Assembly: GCF_900176355.1 (NCBI RefSeq)
Contig: NZ_FWXI01000009.1
Coordinates: 124,001 to 188,000, forward strand
DNA: 64,000 nt
Reading direction: 5' to 3'
Source: Sporomusa malonica
GTDB taxonomy: Bacteria; Bacillota; Negativicutes; Sporomusales; Sporomusaceae
Shown here in pieces: positions 8,836 to 17,750 of the stretch (its first letter is position 1; every line of letters starts with the position of its first letter). The position numbers and the translations under genes are program-made. The notes below the pieces were generated by a model. It was not told the origin of the DNA. It saw only the letters and a list, made by a program, of their open reading frames with translations, and searched no databases.

Positions 8836-9936
8836 ATGAGTAAAATTATGATTTCTCCAAGTCGTTATGTCCAGGGGGCAGGTGCCATTGCCGATATCGG
8901 CAAACATGTTGCCAGCTTAGGCGCAAAAGCTCTAGTTCTTGGTGGTAAGAGGGGCATTGGTGCCATTGAAAACGAGTTATCTGCTAGTTTTAAAGAACAT
9001 GATGTCGAGTTTGTCATAGAATACTTTGGGGGAGAATGCTCACGTCCGGAAATTGACAGAGTAGTTACTGTGATAAAACAAAACAACGTAAATGTCATTG
9101 TCGGCGTAGGCGGCGGCAAAGCGCTGGATGCTGCAAAAGCAGTAGCCTATTCGGCTAAAATCCCGCTTGCTGTTGTCCCGACAATTGCCGCTACCGACGC
9201 GCCCTGTAGTGCTTTGTCAGTCATCTATACCCCGGACGGTATATTCGAATCTTATTTGGTGTTACCTAAAAATCCGGACTTAGTACTTGTTGATACCGCC
9301 ATAATTGCTAAAGCTCCCGCAAGGCTATTTGTGTCAGGAATGGGCGATGCTCTTGCTACCTGGTTTGAAGCAGACGCCTGCGCTAAATCCTTTGCCGCTA
9401 ACCTTCCCGGCGGGTTATCTACTTCAGCCGCATTGTGCTTGGCGAAGCTTTGTTATGATATTTTGATTGAATACGGTTTCCGGGCTAAATTAGCCCTGGA
9501 GCAAGGTGTTGCTACCGAAGCCGTGGAGAAAGTGGTAGAAGCCAATACGCTGTTAAGCGGTCTCGGCTTTGAAAGCTCTGGCCTTGCTGCAGCACATGCT
9601 GTTCATAACGGTTTTACTGTTTTAGAGGAAACGCACCACGCCTACCATGGTGAAAAAGTTTCTTTCGGCACACTTGTCCAATTAATTCTGGAAAACCGCA
9701 CAACAGCTGAGCTTGAGGAAGTACTCGGCTTCTGCAAATCTGTTGGCCTGCCAATTACGCTTAAAGAAATCGGTGTCATCGAGGTTACACCTGATAAAAT
9801 TCGCCAAGTAGCCGAAGCCACTTGTGCCCCTGGAGAAACCATTCATAACGAGCCCTTTAGCGTTAGCCCTGATGCTGTCTATGCTGCCATTATGGCAGCT
9901 GATGCGCTTGGCAGAACCTACTTAAACCAGAATTAA
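8836..9936 (+). CDS. gldA: Glycerol dehydrogenase
   Basis: 366 residues, the family norm. This NAD-dependent, metal-containing polyol dehydrogenase oxidises glycerol to dihydroxyacetone. Visible motifs are the cofactor loop GGGKALDAAKA, the ATDAPCSALSV segment, and the metal-binding Asp and His residues in GMGDALATWFEA, AAHAVHNGF and HHAYHGEKVSFG. Shine-Dalgarno GGGGGG lies before the ATG. Neighbours show no other glycerol gene, so it is a stand-alone unit ended by the hairpin at 9958-9998. Close relatives act on other vicinal diols, so glycerol as substrate is the family default. Confidence 0.93.
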   Translation: MSKIMISPSRYVQGAGAIADIGKHVASLGAKALVLGGKRGIGAIENELSASFKEHDVEFVIEYFGGECSRPEIDRVVTVIKQNNVNVIVGVGGGKALDAAKAVAYSAKIPLAVVPTIAATDAPCSALSVIYTPDGIFESYLVLPKNPDLVLVDTAIIAKAPARLFVSGMGDALATWFEADACAKSFAANLPGGLSTSAALCLAKLCYDILIEYGFRAKLALEQGVATEAVEKVVEANTLLSGLGFESSGLAAAHAVHNGFTVLEETHHAYHGEKVSFGTLVQLILENRTTAELEEVLGFCKSVGLPITLKEIGVIEVTPDKIRQVAEATCAPGETIHNEPFSVSPDAVYAAIMAADALGRTYLNQN

Positions 9937-9957
9937 GTTCCACTATAAAGTTAAATC

Positions 9958-9998
9958 GAAAAGCACTATTTGTCCTCATCAGACAGATAGTGCTTTTC
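9958..9998. terminator. Bidirectional terminator between gldA and NERD gene
   Basis: Arms 9958-9969 and 9987-9998 are exact 12-bp complements, A-rich on the left and T-rich on the right. The hairpin sits between convergent genes. Confidence 0.8.
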
Positions 9999-10017
9999 AC
10001 TTTACACACCTTATGCA

Positions 10018-10743
10018 TTAACCAACCTGTTTTGATAATATATAGCCTGTTGCCTGTTTTATTACCTGGCTGCCAAGACGTTTCCGGGGATTATTTCTTT
10101 TGATTAGATTATTCAATGCAGTAGCAGAAGTTATAATTGGGTAGCCTTGGTTGCGTACCCGTAAGGTTACCTTAGGATGTGAGAAAAAAACAATCCCATC
10201 TACCCATACGTCGATCCCTGTAGCTTGAAGACTCTTCGCAAGGCTATGTACTTGTCCTTTGACTTGTTTAACAGGATTACGTATATCCTGTCTGTACTCG
10301 CCGCCCTTACGCCCGATTTTATGCTGAATCCAGCGGCTGTCCAAAATGTTTCCAGAGATCGAGCCATTTAAATTTTTGACCTCAACAACAAAGACTCCGT
10401 TTGGTCCTAAAACAATGATATCCAACTCGTGAGAATATCCTTGGTGCTCGATCTGCACATTATTAAAAATATGATAGTTATCCGGTAGCTTGGCAAGAGC
10501 CTTGAATGTGTTTTCCTCGCCCTCAATGCCACGCTTTTTAATCGTGTATTGATGATACAGATAGGCACTAGGCCACCCGCACAAAACAATGAACACTAAA
10601 TGCCAAAGGCTGTCAAAACGGAGCGGTACCAGTGCAAACGCCATAAGATAAAGCACAAGTGGAACAAAACACAGTATGCTGTAAATGAGGTTCTGTCTTG
10701 CAGATTGCCGCAGTGCACTTTTTCCTTTATGTATTTGAGCCAT
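10018..10743 (-). CDS. Membrane-anchored NERD-domain protein
   Basis: 241 residues. Two hydrophobic segments (about 18-40 and 45-65) are followed by a cytoplasmic NERD (nuclease-related) domain. GIEGEENTFKAL, the ELDIIVLGPNGVFVVEVKN core with Asp, Glu and Lys of the nuclease fold, and a conserved Gln after the core are visible. Substrate is unknown for the family; members are found with DNA-processing and stress genes. Shine-Dalgarno AAGGAGA precedes the ATG. It stands alone between gldA and the YigZ-type gene. Confidence 0.88.
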   Translation of the reverse strand: MAQIHKGKSALRQSARQNLIYSILCFVPLVLYLMAFALVPLRFDSLWHLVFIVLCGWPSAYLYHQYTIKKRGIEGEENTFKALAKLPDNYHIFNNVQIEHQGYSHELDIIVLGPNGVFVVEVKNLNGSISGNILDSRWIQHKIGRKGGEYRQDIRNPVKQVKGQVHSLAKSLQATGIDVWVDGIVFFSHPKVTLRVRNQGYPIITSATALNNLIKRNNPRKRLGSQVIKQATGYILSKQVG

Positions 10744-10999
10744 AAGGTCTCCTTATATAATCCACTCTTATTCCAGAATGGCTTCAATCTCATTTAGTAT
10801 TTCCTAAGCTAATTTCACTCAGTTGCAGACCGATATCCAAAAACCTGTATTTCAGTTGTGCCATTCTCTCTTAAATTCCATAATTTACTAATAGTATACC
10901 ATATTATCTACTCTGATAAAAACAGATAGTTGCTAAATTATGTCTTTACCCTTATAGTAAATTTATTGAGTCATCCATATCGAAGTACGAGGTGTTTTC

Positions 11000-11638
11000 A
11001 TGTTACCTGTCTATCGCACAGTAAAGCAAGCCAGTGAGGTTAAACTAGAAATTAACAAATCCCTGTTCATCGCCTATGTCAGTCCTGCCGAAACTGAAGA
11101 AGAAGCAGTTAACTTTATCCAGGATATAAAAAAACGTCACAGAGAAGCCACGCATAACTGCTCTGCTTATGTCGTCGGACAACACGGTCAACTTCAAAAA
11201 GCTGATGATGACGGTGAACCCAGCGGAACGGCCGGCAGACCAATATTAGAGGTCATTCACAAATCGGACGTCAAAAATACTGTTATTGTAGTGACCCGCT
11301 ACTTTGGCGGCATTAAGTTAGGAGCTGGTGGACTGATTCGCGCCTACACCAAAGCAGCGGCGGATGGCCTGGAAGCTGCCTTAATCATTGAAAAACAGCT
11401 CCACACGAAACTGGCAATTGAACTTAGTTATCACCTGCTAGGAACAGTTGAAAACCAATTGCGGCTTAAGAATTATCCAATTGAAAGCAAAGAATTTACT
11501 GAGGTAGTTAAGCTGGTTGTCCTGGCCCGTAAGGGAAGCGAAGATAACTTGATTCAACTAATTGATGATTGTACTGCCGCCCAGGCACCAATACAATCCA
11601 TTGGTGAAATATATCTGGATGTCTTACCGGAAATGTAA
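11000..11638 (+). CDS. YigZ/IMPACT-family protein
   Basis: 212 residues, full length for the bacterial family. The N-terminal IMPACT domain holds HREATHNCSAYVVG, DDGEPSGTAGRPIL and VVTRYFGGIKLGAGGLIRAY, all strongly conserved. The C-terminal domain resembles EF-G domain V. Cellular role is poorly defined: the eukaryotic relative regulates GCN2, while bacterial members have been linked to translation or peptidase annotations. GAGGTG lies before the ATG. It is a single gene ended by the hairpin at 11637-11666. Confidence 0.93.
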   Translation: MLPVYRTVKQASEVKLEINKSLFIAYVSPAETEEEAVNFIQDIKKRHREATHNCSAYVVGQHGQLQKADDDGEPSGTAGRPILEVIHKSDVKNTVIVVTRYFGGIKLGAGGLIRAYTKAAADGLEAALIIEKQLHTKLAIELSYHLLGTVENQLRLKNYPIESKEFTEVVKLVVLARKGSEDNLIQLIDDCTAAQAPIQSIGEIYLDVLPEM

Positions 11639-11666
11639 AAAGCGCCGCATCGGAGCGGCGCTTTTT
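11637..11666. terminator. Bidirectional terminator
   Basis: GC-rich 12-bp perfect stem (11637-11648 with 11655-11666), A5 on the left and T5 on the right. It overlaps the stop of the YigZ gene and also faces the end of the uracil permease. Confidence 0.92.
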
Positions 11667-11687
11667 ACATTCTATTTTACCCTGTTA

Positions 11688-12998
11688 CTATGCTTTTGCT
11701 TTTTGAACACCGGGCTCATCAGGAGCTTCATTTTGGTCGGCCAAGATCCCCATTCTGTCAAACACTTCGAAAGTCAGGCTAATCAGCACCGATACGATAG
11801 TGCCCAGCGCCATACCTTTTAATTCAACAGCTCCAAGTTTAACGGCAGCGCCGCTTAGGCCCAGAACAAGTACAGTGGAAGTAAGGATAAGATTCTTGGC
11901 TTGAGTATAATCAACTTTTTTCTCAACAAGCATGCGAATACCGGCAGCAGCGATTACACCGAACAACAAGATACATACGCCACCCATAACCGGCACAGGG
12001 ATACTGCGAATAAGGGCTGCCAGCTTGCCTACAAAAGACAAGGCAATCGCAAAGGTGGCCGCTCCACCAATAACCCAGACACTGTATACTTTAGTAATTG
12101 CCATTACACCGATGTTTTCACCATATGTGGTATTGGGCGTAGCGCCGACAAAACCTGAGAGGACGTTAGATACACCGTCAGCAAACAGGGATCGGTGAAG
12201 GCCAGGCTCTTTTATCAAATCTCTATCAACAATATTGCCGGTAACAACAAGGTGGCTGATGTGTTCGGCCAGTACTACCAACATAGCAGGCAGGATGATA
12301 ATCATTGCACTTACATTAAATTCAGGAGTATATAGGGTAGGAACTTCAAACCAGGGTGCGTTCATTATGCTGTTTAGATCAACAATTCCGAGTACTAGTG
12401 ACAAACTATAGCCTGCAAGAACACCTATGAGCACTGGAATGACCGCGAAGAAACCGCGGAACAGTACCGAACCCAGAATTGTTATACCTAGGGTGAAGAC
12501 CGACACAATAACAGCCTTATCAGCAGGTATGTTTAACTGCTGCATTAGATCTCCGGTCAAACCAGCCATCCCGGCAGCTGTTGGGGCTAGCTCCAATCCG
12601 ATAGTGGCAACAATTGCCCCCATGGCGGCAGGCGGAAATACTACATCAATCCATTTGACGCCGACTTTTTTAACAAGCAGCGACATAAGGATGAAGAAGA
12701 AACCAAACATGATAAAACCACTTTGGGCAGCTGCATACCCGTACTGCGACATGATAAGAAACACTGGCGAGATAAAGGCAAAACTGGAACCAAGATAAGC
12801 GGGAATCCGCCCTTTGCACACAAACAGGTAAATCAGTGTGCCGATGCCATTCATCAAGAGTGATGTCGCAGGGTTAATTTTGAACAGGAAGGGAACCAAT
12901 ACAGTCGCACCAAACATGGCAAATAAGTGCTGTAAGCTAAGGGGAATGGACTGGAGCAGGGGAAGCTTGTCTTCAACCTGAATAATACGTCTGGACAT
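11688..12998 (-). CDS. Uracil permease (NCS2/UraA family)
   Basis: 436 residues with about 12-14 hydrophobic segments. It is a proton-coupled nucleobase symporter of the inner membrane. The N-terminal IQVEDKLPLLQSIPLSLQHLFAMFGATVLVP is the family start, and the Glu-containing stretch LAEHISHLVVTG is in the substrate-binding core. The PyrR-type attenuator directly upstream supports a pyrimidine substrate rather than a purine, matching UraA/PyrP. It is a single-gene unit, with a terminator at its 3' end shared with the YigZ gene. Confidence 0.95.
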   Translation of the reverse strand: MSRRIIQVEDKLPLLQSIPLSLQHLFAMFGATVLVPFLFKINPATSLLMNGIGTLIYLFVCKGRIPAYLGSSFAFISPVFLIMSQYGYAAAQSGFIMFGFFFILMSLLVKKVGVKWIDVVFPPAAMGAIVATIGLELAPTAAGMAGLTGDLMQQLNIPADKAVIVSVFTLGITILGSVLFRGFFAVIPVLIGVLAGYSLSLVLGIVDLNSIMNAPWFEVPTLYTPEFNVSAMIIILPAMLVVLAEHISHLVVTGNIVDRDLIKEPGLHRSLFADGVSNVLSGFVGATPNTTYGENIGVMAITKVYSVWVIGGAATFAIALSFVGKLAALIRSIPVPVMGGVCILLFGVIAAAGIRMLVEKKVDYTQAKNLILTSTVLVLGLSGAAVKLGAVELKGMALGTIVSVLISLTFEVFDRMGILADQNEAPDEPGVQKAKA

Positions 12999-13037
12999 TT
13001 GTAATTCCTCCTTTTATTACCCTAGTACACAATAATA

Positions 13038-13133
13038 AAAGCCTCTCGCACAAGCGAGAGGCTACAAAGTCGCACAAAAACAGACTTTCATTGCGTACCT
13101 TGCCGGCCTCTCTGGACCGTCTTAAAGGTTCAT
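13038..13133 (-). promoter_or_regulatory. PyrR-binding leader with attenuator terminator
   Basis: On the minus strand, at 13133-13097, the leader carries the PyrR recognition loop: a stem around GGTCCAGAGAGGCCGG followed by CAAGG. A terminator hairpin follows (arms 13055-13062 and 13041-13048) and is succeeded by TTTTATTATT. This is the known Firmicute arrangement in which PyrR with UMP favours termination. The start codon of the permease is about 40 bp further on. The mechanism is inferred from similarity to pyr leaders. Confidence 0.88.
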
Positions 13134-13197
13134 TTTCTTATAGTATATTAAACCACACTAATTTTGTCAATTAGGTAATCGCAATTTTAGTCTGCTT

Positions 13198-14580
13198 TTA
13201 CAAATCAGTCGGCTGAAGACTGCCGTTATCTACCAGGCCTTCTTGGGTGATCTCCCTAATAGAACGTTCAATAATATTGAGCATCTCTTCAATCTCTTCT
13301 ACAGTACTTGCGAGCGGTGGCATAAAGATAACAACATCACCGATCGGGCGAATGATGAGTCCGTACTTGCGGGCCTGTTGGCACACACTGGCGCCAGCTG
13401 CCTGCTCCCATGGATACGGGACCTTCCGACTTTTGTCCTGCATCAATTCAATGCCAATAATTAGGCCCTGCTGTCTAATATCGCCCACATGGTCAAGTTT
13501 TGCTATCTGCTCCAACTTAGCCTCTGCTGCAGCAATTTTAGGAATAAGCCCTTCAATTACTTTTTCTTCGCGGAATATCTTCAGATTAGCTAAAGCTGCG
13601 GCACATGCCAGCGGATTGCCTGTATAGGAGTGACCATGATAAAAGGTTTTCTTTTCCGTATAATCGCCCATGAAGGCGTTATAAATTTCATCTGTAGTCA
13701 TTGTGGCTGCCAACGGCATATAGCCGCCGGTTATGCCTTTGGACAGCGTCATCATGTCAGGGGTTACCGATTCATGCTCACAGGCAAACATTTTTCCTGT
13801 TCTACCAAAGCCTGTCGCCACTTCATCTACGATAAGCAGTACACCATAGCGGCGGGTGAGTTCCCGTACTCTTGCCAAATAGCCAGGTGGTGACATCAGC
13901 ATACCGGCTGCCGCCTGCACCAATGGCTCAATGATCAGGCCGGCTATCTCCTCATGATGGCCAGCCAATACCTGTTCTAGCCTGTCAGTGCACTGTCTCC
14001 TGCAAGCTGCTGTGTTTAAGGTCAACTGGCAATGGTAACAGGACGGGGCCGGAATATGCACTGACGTAAACAAGAGCGGCTTGAATACCCGGTGAAACAA
14101 ATCAATACCACCAACACTGACTGTGCCAACAGTATCGCCATGATAGGCGTGTTCGAGCGCGATAAACTTTTGCTTATTCGGCTTACCCTTATGCTGCCAA
14201 TATTGAAAAGCCATTTTAAGAGCTACTTCCACAGCGGTCGAACCATCATCTGAGTAGAACACCTTGTTTAGCCCCGTAGGAGCGATTGCCACCAGCTGCT
14301 CAGCCAGCTCAGCAGCTGGAATGTTAGCTAACCCCAGCATTGTCGTATGCGCCACTTTCCCAAGTTGTTCGATAATAGCCGCATCAATCTCCGCTTTTCG
14401 ATGGCCGTGAATATTGACCCATAATGAGGATACGCCATCATAAAACTCGTTGCCCTCAGTGTCAATAAGCTTAATGCCGCTGGCAGCGGCAATAACCTTC
14501 TGTGGCCTTGACACCCAATCCTGCATCTGGGTAAAAGGATGCCAGACATACTGCTTATCTTTCAGTTCTGCTTCATGCAA
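13198..14580 (-). CDS. bioA: Adenosylmethionine-8-amino-7-oxononanoate aminotransferase
   Basis: 460 residues, class III PLP aminotransferase. It transfers the amino group of S-adenosylmethionine to KAPA, giving DAPA. Motifs are DGVSSLWVNIHGH near the N-terminus, EHAYHGDT, the PLP-binding LIVDEVATGFGRTGKMFA and the lysine in LSKGITGGYMP. The start is TTG at 14580 with AGGAG nine bases upstream, inside the end of bioD, so the genes overlap by 8 bp and are translationally coupled. It is the last gene of the biotin operon. No hairpin is obvious right after it. Confidence 0.96.
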   Translation of the reverse strand: MHEAELKDKQYVWHPFTQMQDWVSRPQKVIAAASGIKLIDTEGNEFYDGVSSLWVNIHGHRKAEIDAAIIEQLGKVAHTTMLGLANIPAAELAEQLVAIAPTGLNKVFYSDDGSTAVEVALKMAFQYWQHKGKPNKQKFIALEHAYHGDTVGTVSVGGIDLFHRVFKPLLFTSVHIPAPSCYHCQLTLNTAACRRQCTDRLEQVLAGHHEEIAGLIIEPLVQAAAGMLMSPPGYLARVRELTRRYGVLLIVDEVATGFGRTGKMFACEHESVTPDMMTLSKGITGGYMPLAATMTTDEIYNAFMGDYTEKKTFYHGHSYTGNPLACAAALANLKIFREEKVIEGLIPKIAAAEAKLEQIAKLDHVGDIRQQGLIIGIELMQDKSRKVPYPWEQAAGASVCQQARKYGLIIRPIGDVVIFMPPLASTVEEIEEMLNIIERSIREITQEGLVDNGSLQPTDL

Positions 14581-15319
14581 TTTCTTCCACTCCTGTCATC
14601 AGACTGATTATGTCGTCAACGGCCAAATGCTGTTCTGCCAACTCACCCAACCGCTTCATTGAAGCCTGACCTGGTTGAACCATGGAAACCGCTGGGAACT
14701 TCCCCAGCACAGGCAAGCCTGTCAATCGCTCAATGTACGCCAAGTTGCTGCGTTCCAGCACGGTAACCTTATCTTCATCCCACCGGTTAATAATTATTCC
14801 AGCAAGGTTTATCCCTCGCTGACGAGCATATTCAGTGGTAAGTACAGTATGATTAATTGTCCCCAAATCAGGTCTAGTGACAAGAAGTGCTGGCAATTTT
14901 AGTTCTAGCATCATATCGGCAACAAGATAGTCTCGCCAAATAGGCGCGAGAATACCTCCCACCCCCTCAACCAAGGTCAACTCCGATTTAGCTATCATGG
15001 CTTGACAAGTACTGATCAGTTGTGCCGTATCAATGGTGACGCCACATTCAGCGGCTGCTACCGCCGGTGTCAAAGCCGGTCTCAAACAAACTGGATTGAC
15101 TTGCTGCCGCTGCTCTTCACCAATCCCGGCGGCTGACATTAAAAAGGTGGCATCCTCAGATACCAGCTTGCCATTCGCTCCAATTACCCCACCTGACGCC
15201 ACCGGCTTAACTACCCCAACACGTATCCCGCGCCCTTTGATGGCAGCGGCAATGGCCCCGCAGATAAAGGTCTTGCCTACATCTGTATCGGTTGCCGTTA
15301 TGAATAAACCTTTTTGCAT
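14573..15319 (-). CDS. bioD: Dethiobiotin synthetase
   Basis: 248 residues. It closes the ureido ring of dethiobiotin from DAPA, CO2 and ATP. The P-loop is in TATDTDVGKTFICGAIA at the N-terminus, with the following VKPVASGG and the EGVGGILAPI segment conserved. Start ATG at 15319, four bases after the bioF stop. It overlaps bioA by 8 bp. Confidence 0.96.
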   Translation of the reverse strand: MQKGLFITATDTDVGKTFICGAIAAAIKGRGIRVGVVKPVASGGVIGANGKLVSEDATFLMSAAGIGEEQRQQVNPVCLRPALTPAVAAAECGVTIDTAQLISTCQAMIAKSELTLVEGVGGILAPIWRDYLVADMMLELKLPALLVTRPDLGTINHTVLTTEYARQRGINLAGIIINRWDEDKVTVLERSNLAYIERLTGLPVLGKFPAVSMVQPGQASMKRLGELAEQHLAVDDIISLMTGVEEIA

Positions 15320-15323
15320 CTTT

Positions 15324-16496
15324 CTACCTCACAGTCGTTCGGGGCTGTTTAACTGCCGCGATGATTGTATCAACTGCAGTGCTTAGTTCTTCCCGTTGAT
15401 GCACGGCAGTCACAGTCAGCCGCAGGCGGCTTGTACCTACAGGCACTGTTGGCGGCCTGATAGCAGTCATGATAATCCCCTGCATCTTAAGTTCAGCAGT
15501 CAACTTAACAGCCTCATCCGCCGCCCCTATCATGACCGGGATTATCGGGGTAATCCCATTAAACACCGGTAAATTAGCTGCTTGTAACAGGGTTCTTACA
15601 TACTGGGCATTTTCACTTAACTTAACCGTCATTTCCGGTCTGGCCGACAACTCTCTAAGCGCGGCCAGCGCTGCAGCAATGGTTGAAGGCGCTAAGGCAG
15701 TGGAAAAAATGAAGCTGCGTGCTCTATTTTTTATGTAATCAATCAGTGCTCTTGATCCTGCGACAAACCCTCCTTCAGCGCCAAGGGCTTTACTCAGTGT
15801 GCCGATTTGCACCTGTACCTTGTCTTTCACGCCAAAATAGGCAGCTGTCCCTCTGCCGCCTGGGCCAAGCACGCCAGTAGCGTGAGCGTCATCAACAATA
15901 ACAATAGCATTAACCGTTTCAGCCAATTCAACAATTGTATCGAGCGGTGCTATATCCCCATCCATGCTAAAGACACCATCTGTGATTATCATTCTTTTTC
16001 CCTGACAGTCAGTAGCGGTTAACAACCCCTGCAGATGTTCCATATCGTTGTGCCGGTATACAACAACCCGTGCCCTGGACAATCGGCAGCCGTCAATAAT
16101 ACTGGCATGATTGAATTCATCACTGAAAATAACATCATCAGGCCCAGCCAAGGCGCTAATAACACCAATATTGGCCATATAACCTGTATTAAATACTACA
16201 GCATCTTCAGTTTCTTTGAATTTGGCTAACTCCTGTTCTAGCTGTTCAAATAGTGGAAATGTCCCAGTTGTCAGCCTCGCCCCGCCAGCCCCTGTTCCGT
16301 ACATCCGAATCGCATCAATGGCAGCCTGCTGCACGACTGGGTTATGAGTCAATCCTAAGTAATTATTAGAAGCCAGCATTAGGTAAGTCTGTCCGCCCAG
16401 CTGTACATGAGCAGGACTGACAGGACTGTAGGTTACCGTCTGGCGATATAAATTCTTTGCTTTTACCTGTTCCACAAAGTCAGTTAGAAACTGCAT
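15324..16496 (-). CDS. bioF: 8-amino-7-oxononanoate synthase
   Basis: 390 residues, alpha-oxoamine synthase family, PLP-dependent. It condenses pimeloyl-thioester with alanine to KAPA. Motifs are NNYLGLTHNP, TGTGAGGARLTTG-like glycine-rich stretch, DDAHATGVLGPGGRG and the PLP lysine in GTLSKALGAEGGF. Its start lies inside the end of bioW, a 17-bp overlap, which suggests coupled translation and fits direct use of the pimeloyl-CoA made by BioW. Confidence 0.96.
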   Translation of the reverse strand: MQFLTDFVEQVKAKNLYRQTVTYSPVSPAHVQLGGQTYLMLASNNYLGLTHNPVVQQAAIDAIRMYGTGAGGARLTTGTFPLFEQLEQELAKFKETEDAVVFNTGYMANIGVISALAGPDDVIFSDEFNHASIIDGCRLSRARVVVYRHNDMEHLQGLLTATDCQGKRMIITDGVFSMDGDIAPLDTIVELAETVNAIVIVDDAHATGVLGPGGRGTAAYFGVKDKVQVQIGTLSKALGAEGGFVAGSRALIDYIKNRARSFIFSTALAPSTIAAALAALRELSARPEMTVKLSENAQYVRTLLQAANLPVFNGITPIIPVMIGAADEAVKLTAELKMQGIIMTAIRPPTVPVGTSRLRLTVTAVHQREELSTAVDTIIAAVKQPRTTVR

Positions 16497-17265
16497 CAGT
16501 GCGAGCCTCCTCTCCCTGGATGCTGATAAGTACAGGCTGATATTTTAAGTATTCTGTGAGCTGGTCCAAATCAATACTGTCCTTTATGAAAAAAATCCGG
16601 CCGCCTATGTCGCTGCCATATGGTTTCAGATGAGTAAATCTCGTATACGCGACTGGGGTAGCAACATAGCCTGCCGTATATTCAGGGTCATCTGACCAGC
16701 ATAACTCAGCAACCACACCTGGTGCCGACATAACCTTAGAGGCGAGTACGACCGCTTCCTGAATATGAATATTGTTGTAACCCTGATGATTGAGCCAGCG
16801 CACATAACCCTGTTCATCATTAATATCCATCCGCGACACGCGTATCCCCCGCCCATTACTGGCATCCAGTCTAACTCCGGTGCGAGCATCCACTAACATA
16901 GCGCCCGTTAGGCTGTTAGCTAAACCAGCCAAGGTATCTATCCCCGCAGCAGCCGCTTCCGGCGTAACTCCGGCCTGAATCAGTTCAGCTTGCGCAGCCG
17001 CCCGGCCAGCGGTTACACTAGTGACATTTATTGATTTAATCGGCAGGCAGACTGCATTTCGCACAACCTCAGCAGGCACAGCCTCGACAGTCAGATTGAT
17101 AAAGTCCGCCTCGCCCCGGCTATGAGACAACGCTCGTTCCAGCATTGCTGTTGCAGTAGACATCAGTGCGCCATGGCTCACCAGCCGTTCGGCACCTGAA
17201 ATATGTTTGCCACCTTTATCGTGCGCACCGCCTTGGGCCGCTCTCATTCTAACACTGTACAGCAT
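16480..17265 (-). CDS. bioW: 6-carboxyhexanoate-CoA ligase (pimeloyl-CoA synthetase)
   Basis: 261 residues, the family norm. BioW activates free pimelate with ATP and CoA to pimeloyl-CoA. The N-terminal YSVRMRAAQGGAHDKGGKH and GAERLVS are the family signature, with RGIRVSRMD in the middle. Its presence, and the absence of bioC/bioH or bioI in this operon, says that this organism makes biotin from free pimelate. It lies 4 bp after the small membrane protein gene, which may therefore handle pimelate or biotin. Confidence 0.95.
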   Translation of the reverse strand: MLYSVRMRAAQGGAHDKGGKHISGAERLVSHGALMSTATAMLERALSHSRGEADFINLTVEAVPAEVVRNAVCLPIKSINVTSVTAGRAAAQAELIQAGVTPEAAAAGIDTLAGLANSLTGAMLVDARTGVRLDASNGRGIRVSRMDINDEQGYVRWLNHQGYNNIHIQEAVVLASKVMSAPGVVAELCWSDDPEYTAGYVATPVAYTRFTHLKPYGSDIGGRIFFIKDSIDLDQLTEYLKYQPVLISIQGEEARTDAVSN

Positions 17266-17269
17266 AGAC

Positions 17270-17746
17270 TTATTCCTTCCCTTTATATCCTTTTACCCGT
17301 TTCAGTAAGGCTGTCAGAGGCCAAGCCAACAAAGCAGTATAAACCATGCCCGGAACCGCCGCCAGCAAGAGGGGAATCGCCGCTTTACCGATAATTCCAC
17401 CCAGGGCAAGCCTAGCCGCTGCCGAACCCGCTGGCCCAGCCAGGACAATGACCGGCCAGGAGCGTCCAAGCAGAGCTACGATAATACCAACAGTAACCCG
17501 AAATACCATGGCAATAAACACATTTAGTAAAGACTGAGTGCCAAGTATCAAGCCGGCAGCGCTTGACAACACTCCTGCTGTAATGTATTTCCCAAAACCA
17601 AATACCGCACAGATAGCCACTGCCAATGGGGCTGATAACTGAAATTCAGTTCCAGGTATCAGCCCTGGCAGCTTAAAGGTACCCGTTATCGTTATAAATG
17701 CAGCCAACAGTCCAACCTCAGTTATCCAACCAACCCTGCTGTTCAT
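17270..17746 (-). CDS. Small membrane protein in the biotin operon, possible transporter S-component
   Basis: 158 residues with about five hydrophobic segments (about 8-28, 36-60, 65-90, 95-120, 125-150) and a basic C-terminus (LLKRVKGYKGKE). Size, the glycine-alanine-rich helices and the operon position between bioB and bioW suggest an ECF-type substrate-binding component for biotin or pimelate. I do not see the motifs of BioY, so it is either a divergent S-component or another family. No energising ATPase gene is nearby; ECF modules are often encoded elsewhere. The ribosome site AGGACTG is moderate. Confidence 0.75.
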   Translation of the reverse strand: MNSRVGWITEVGLLAAFITITGTFKLPGLIPGTEFQLSAPLAVAICAVFGFGKYITAGVLSSAAGLILGTQSLLNVFIAMVFRVTVGIIVALLGRSWPVIVLAGPAGSAAARLALGGIIGKAAIPLLLAAVPGMVYTALLAWPLTALLKRVKGYKGKE

Positions 17747-17750
17747 GGCA

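Noticed and set aside
17270-17746. Naming the membrane protein bioY
   Set aside because: The BioY signature motifs are not visible, so only a general transporter-like call is supported.
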